NCBI GenBank assembly: GCA_017535945.1
Contig: JAFXTJ010000020.1
Coordinates: forward strand, 1 to 41,750
Direction: 5' to 3'
Source of the DNA: Lachnospiraceae bacterium
GTDB taxonomy: Bacteria > Bacillota > Clostridia > Lachnospirales > Lachnospiraceae
DNA: 41,750 nt
A program made the position numbers and the translations under genes. Below, in pieces: positions 40,355-41,750 of this stretch. Position 1 is the first letter of the stretch. Each line of letters starts with the position of its first letter. The notes below the pieces were generated by a model. That model made no database searches. It had not been told where the DNA came from and saw only the letters and a program-made list of their open reading frames with translations.

Positions 40355-41750
40355 ATGAATATCCTTGAATGCAGCAACATTTGCAAAGAATTTAACGAGG
40401 TCCCCATCCTGAAAGATGTATCCTTCCGCATGGAGCCGCGTGACAGAGTCGCGATCGTGGGCGCCAACGGCGCCGGCAAGACCACGCTCCTGAAGATCCT
40501 CACGGGCGCACTGGAAGCCGATTCGGGGCAGGTCGTCCTCGCCAGAGATCTGCGGATGGGGTATCTTGCCCAGGAGCAGAATATCGACAGTGCCAACACG
40601 ATCTACGACGAGCTCCTCGGGGCAAAGAAAGAGCTGCTGGATGCCGAGGCGCGGCTCAGGGCGCTGGAGGAAGAGATGGGGCGCCTGGCGGGGGATGCCC
40701 TGTTATCCGCCGTGGAGGAGCATGACCGTCTGAACGATCTGTTCTCCAGGGAGAACGGCTTCGGCCTGCGCGGCGAGGTAACCGGTGTCGCCCGCGGACT
40801 CGGCTTCTCCGACGAGGAATTCGGCAAACAGATCTCCACCCTCTCCGGCGGCCAGAAGACAAGGGTCGCTCTCGGCAAGCTCCTGTTAAAGAAGAACGAT
40901 CTGATCATCCTCGATGAGCCGACCAACCATCTGGATATGCATGCCATCGAGTGGCTCGAGGGGTATCTCAGAGGGTTCCCCGGTGCTGTCCTCATCGTCT
41001 CCCATGACCGCTATTTCCTGGACCGCATCGTGACACGCGTAGCGGAGATCGACCGGACGCGGTTCACCGTGTGGAACGGCAACTACAGCGCCTACGCGGA
41101 GAAAAAAGCCAAAGCGAGGGAAGATGCCCTCCATGCCTGGATGAACCAGCAGCGGGAGATCAGACACCAGGAGGAGGTCATCGCAAAGCTCAAGTCCTAC
41201 AACCGGGAGAAATCCATCAAGCGCGCGGAGAGCCGCGAGAAGATGCTCGCCCGGATCGAGGTGCTTGAGAAGCCGACCGAAGCGCGCGACGACATGCATC
41301 TGACTCTTACGCCCTCCGTGGAGAGCGGCAATGATGTGCTCTCAGTAACGGGGTTAAAAAAGAGCTTCGGCGAGCAGCTCCTCTTCTCCGATCTGTCCTT
41401 TGAGCTCAAACGCGGGGAACACGTGGCCATCATCGGTGACAACGGCACCGGCAAGACCACCCTCTTAAAGATCATCAATCATCTGCTGCCGCCGGATCAG
41501 GGCAGCATCACGCCGGGTGTCCGCGTGAAGATCGCCTATTATGACCAGGAGCATCATGTGCTCCATGATGAGAACACGCTCTTTGACGAGATCTCCGACG
41601 CCCATCCGGATATGAACAACACGGAGATCCGCACAAAACTCGCCGCCTTCCTCTTCACGGGAGACGATGTGTTCAAACGGGTAAAGGATCTCTCCGGCGG
41701 CGAAAAGGGACGTCTGTCCCTCTTGAAACTCATGCTCTCCAAAGCCAATC
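40355..41750 (+). CDS. ABC-F family ATPase (3' end off window)
   Basis: Open from ATG 40355 to the window end, 465 codons, no stop. Two ABC cassettes without membrane parts, as in ABC-F translation factors that act on the ribosome E site. First cassette: Walker A GANGAGKTT, signature LSGGQKTRVAL, Walker B LIILDEPTNHLDMHAIEWLE. Then the charged interdomain linker (about 240-310, AEKKAKAREDAL...EKMLARIEVLEKP). Second cassette: GDNGTGKTT, and LSGGEKGRLSLLKLML just before the edge. It is of the YdiF/Uup type; whether housekeeping or an antibiotic-resistance ABC-F cannot be told from the part visible. The ribosome site is poor (only CCGGAC about 11 bases upstream). Own promoter, divergent from the hydrolase operon. 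Confidence 0.93.
   Translation, partial: MNILECSNICKEFNEVPILKDVSFRMEPRDRVAIVGANGAGKTTLLKILTGALEADSGQVVLARDLRMGYLAQEQNIDSANTIYDELLGAKKELLDAEARLRALEEEMGRLAGDALLSAVEEHDRLNDLFSRENGFGLRGEVTGVARGLGFSDEEFGKQISTLSGGQKTRVALGKLLLKKNDLIILDEPTNHLDMHAIEWLEGYLRGFPGAVLIVSHDRYFLDRIVTRVAEIDRTRFTVWNGNYSAYAEKKAKAREDALHAWMNQQREIRHQEEVIAKLKSYNREKSIKRAESREKMLARIEVLEKPTEARDDMHLTLTPSVESGNDVLSVTGLKKSFGEQLLFSDLSFELKRGEHVAIIGDNGTGKTTLLKIINHLLPPDQGSITPGVRVKIAYYDQEHHVLHDENTLFDEISDAHPDMNNTEIRTKLAAFLFTGDDVFKRVKDLSGGEKGRLSLLKLMLSKAN

Noticed and set aside
1..41750. Mobile elements, CRISPR arrays, tRNA or rRNA genes
   Set aside because: No transposase or integrase motifs, no regularly spaced repeats of CRISPR size and no tRNA cloverleaf seen. 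The only tandem DNA repeats are three short 11-bp units.

Overview
The window looks like chromosomal DNA of a GC-rich Clostridia member, most likely Lachnospiraceae. The lineage call is inference. It rests on DUF4317-, DUF4860- and DUF5722-type proteins, AGGAGG-type ribosome binding sites, TTGACA/TATAAT-like promoters and a low-GC-Firmicutes style of gene content despite high GC. I see no rRNA, tRNA, CRISPR array, transposase, integrase or phage gene. Thirty-five protein genes are called. Thirty-one are on the minus strand; the plus-strand genes are a PHP phosphatase, a secreted repeat protein, a lipid/oligosaccharide flippase and an ABC-F ATPase. The first gene (TetR) and the last (ABC-F) run off the window.

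Layout, left to right. 1-561 holds a TetR regulator with a promoter and candidate operator. 676-4946 holds, in transcription order, gap, pgk, tpiA and mutY: lower glycolysis followed by a DNA-repair glycosylase, with intrinsic terminators between gap and pgk and between tpiA and mutY. 5130-10474 is a complete branched-chain amino-acid ABC importer (livJHMGF) ending in a CBS-ACT protein. 10650-15211 is a seven-gene operon: ECF sigma factor, membrane-anchored transglutaminase-like protein, one GspF/PilC-type platform protein and four small single-pass pilin-like proteins. It has no adjacent ATPase or prepilin peptidase. 15301-17319 holds the divergent PHP phosphatase and a secreted protein made of four repeats. 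17541-23211 is an operon of a methyltransferase, a DUF4317 protein and a heterodimeric ABC exporter with one degenerate ATP site. 23301-24950 is a secreted DUF5722 glycosidase-like protein, divergent from a SpoVB/MurJ-like flippase (25106-26764). 26772-29311 holds trpS and glgA, translationally coupled. 29616-35672 holds a transglutaminase-like lipoprotein, an NCS2 purine permease and carB (no carA beside it). 35697-40209 holds a GPH sugar symporter, a LacI-type sensor fused to GGDEF, and an alpha/beta hydrolase. The ABC-F gene follows divergently.

Two assemblies look least ordinary. The first is the hydrolase / sugar-binding-GGDEF / symporter operon, where a LacI-like ligand domain without a DNA-binding head appears to feed a diguanylate cyclase. 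Its promoter carries an 18-bp palindrome on the -10 box. The second is the ECF sigma / transmembrane transglutaminase / minimal pseudopilus operon. A recurrent architectural feature is an intrinsic terminator set directly against, or inside, the start of the next co-directional gene (four cases), which suggests leaky or conditional termination.

All promoter, terminator and operator calls come from reading hexamers and inverted repeats by eye. Protein family calls come from recognising motifs, not from database searches.
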